A stretch of DNA of 64,000 nucleotides from Phytophthora colocasiae (Eukaryota > Oomycota > Peronosporomycetes > Peronosporales > Peronosporaceae), in assembly GCA_018806915.1 (NCBI GenBank), contig JAGKQI010000061.1, positions 124,001-188,000 of the forward strand, read 5' to 3'. This document shows positions 63,468-64,000 of this stretch, in pieces. The first letter of the stretch is position 1. Each line of letters begins with the position of its first letter. The notes under the pieces were generated by a model that was given only the letters and a program-made list of their open reading frames with translations, did no database searches and was not told the origin of the DNA. Both the position numbers and the translations under genes were made by a program.

Positions 63468-64000
63468 ATGCCGAAGCCGAGCGAGATCCTGACGGCCTTC
63501 TCGACCGCCAAGGCCCACGCGGCCAAACATGCCACGAGTCGGATCGTGGAGCTCGTGAACGCCGAAGACCACACCGTGCGCGTGTCGAGCACCGTCCCTT
63601 TGCACCAGCCGCTGTTCCAGCCCACGCCGACCGAGGTCTGGATCGACGAGTACGCGCCCTTTGAACCAATGACCATTAAGCTTCGCTTCCGCAACTGTGA
63701 CACCGTCGTGCGCCGTCTCAAGATCGAACCTCCGCGGTCCCCGGTCTTTCGCGTTCGGCCATGGGACGCTGGAAAGACGGATCGCGTCGACGGCAAAGTG
63801 GCTGCAGGGATGGAGGTCGTCTTTGCGCTCGAGTTCTTCCCGCAGGAAGTCACAGACTACTCGCTAGACCTCGTCTGCTGCACGGAGCGCGAGCGTTTCC
63901 TGCTGCCTGTTCGAGTTCGCGGGCGGTTCGCAGCTCTGGACCTGCCGGATGAGATCGAGTTCGGCACGTGCCCCGTCAAAATGGCTACAACTCGCGTCCT
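63468..64000 (+). CDS. HYDIN: HYDIN-like axonemal protein, 5' end only
   Basis: An open frame from MPKPSEILTAFSTAKAHAAK at 63468 to the right edge. It encodes the start of a giant ASH/MSP-domain protein: PLFQPTPTEVWIDEYAPFEP, IKLRFRNCDTVVRRLKIEPP, VAAGMEVVFALEFFPQEVTD, LVCCTERERFLLPVRVRG and LPDEIEFGTCPVKMATTRV. The order QPxPxE, PxEP, RNxD, KVxxGM, TERExF, DxPDxIxFxxCPVK matches the first Ig-like repeats of HYDIN, which forms the C2b projection of the central pair in motile axonemes. The coding bias is GC-rich and no stop or intron appears in the 533 bp visible. Other ASH proteins (CFAP65, DLEC1) are less likely. Confidence 0.85.
   Translation, partial: MPKPSEILTAFSTAKAHAAKHATSRIVELVNAEDHTVRVSSTVPLHQPLFQPTPTEVWIDEYAPFEPMTIKLRFRNCDTVVRRLKIEPPRSPVFRVRPWDAGKTDRVDGKVAAGMEVVFALEFFPQEVTDYSLDLVCCTERERFLLPVRVRGRFAALDLPDEIEFGTCPVKMATTRV

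Noticed and set aside
1..64000. CRISPR arrays, bacterial operons or prophage
   Set aside because: No regularly spaced direct repeats were seen. Spliced genes, opposed short transcription units and eukaryotic families throughout show nuclear eukaryotic DNA.

Overview
The window is nuclear DNA from an oomycete (stramenopile), most likely Peronosporales or a Pythium relative. Genes are packed on both strands, often under 150 bp apart. Introns are short (about 60-100 bp) with GT-AG ends and begin with sequences such as GTACGT or GTAAGT. Protein content points the same way: flagellar proteins of a zoospore-forming organism (CFAP70, PACRG, HYDIN), a plant-type PRMT10, an opine-dehydrogenase-like enzyme and a Cys/His 'WRKY19-like' repeat protein. 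This placement rests on gene architecture and recognised families, not on a database match.

Layout. 1-12.9 kb: a partial coiled-coil gene (GKAP1-like), a PH-TBC RabGAP, a small RING ligase with SUMO-interaction motifs, the gamma-tubulin ring protein GCP6 and the kinase PDK1. 13.2-20.4 kb: the CCR4-NOT scaffold NOT1. 20.4-25.2 kb: the only accessory region. It holds a decayed ORF, an orphan BED-like gene and a complete 3,082-bp DNA transposon. The transposon has 36-bp inverted repeats, a TA target duplication, a DD34E transposase and a second gene of unknown function placed tail-to-tail with it. 25.2-37.5 kb: MED20, the Cys/His repeat protein, a lipoyl domain fused to a KGD4-like tail, an FGGY sugar kinase, a secreted glycerophosphodiesterase, a frameshifted secreted OTU-like gene and a 2-oxo acid dehydrogenase E1. 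37.6-64 kb: CFAP70, an inositol phosphate kinase, the KDEL receptor, a BioD/DRTGG protein, an SNM1 nuclease, PACRG, an opine-dehydrogenase-like enzyme, TOM70, SNU13, SNIP1, an EXD3/Mut-7 exonuclease, a GBP-like protein, a BLOC1S4-like protein, PRMT10, GGTase-I beta, a mitochondrial methionine aminopeptidase, a FAM210-like protein and the 5' end of HYDIN.

Most genes are unrelated housekeeping genes. Two themes recur. Several products serve microtubules or flagella (GCP6, CFAP70, PACRG, HYDIN). Two products belong to 2-oxo acid dehydrogenase complexes: an E1 without the usual N-terminal segment, and a lipoyl-KGD4 fusion about 5.4 kb away. At least ten gene pairs are head-to-head across 80-510 bp and probably share bidirectional promoters. 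Two of these carry the same arrangement of opposed CCAAT boxes.

The strongest novelty candidates are the lipoyl-KGD4 fusion and the two-gene TA-inserting transposon. Exon joins were read by eye from GT-AG sites and frame. Joins in GCP6 (N-terminal third), PDK1 (last two exons) and the gene at the left edge are the least certain.
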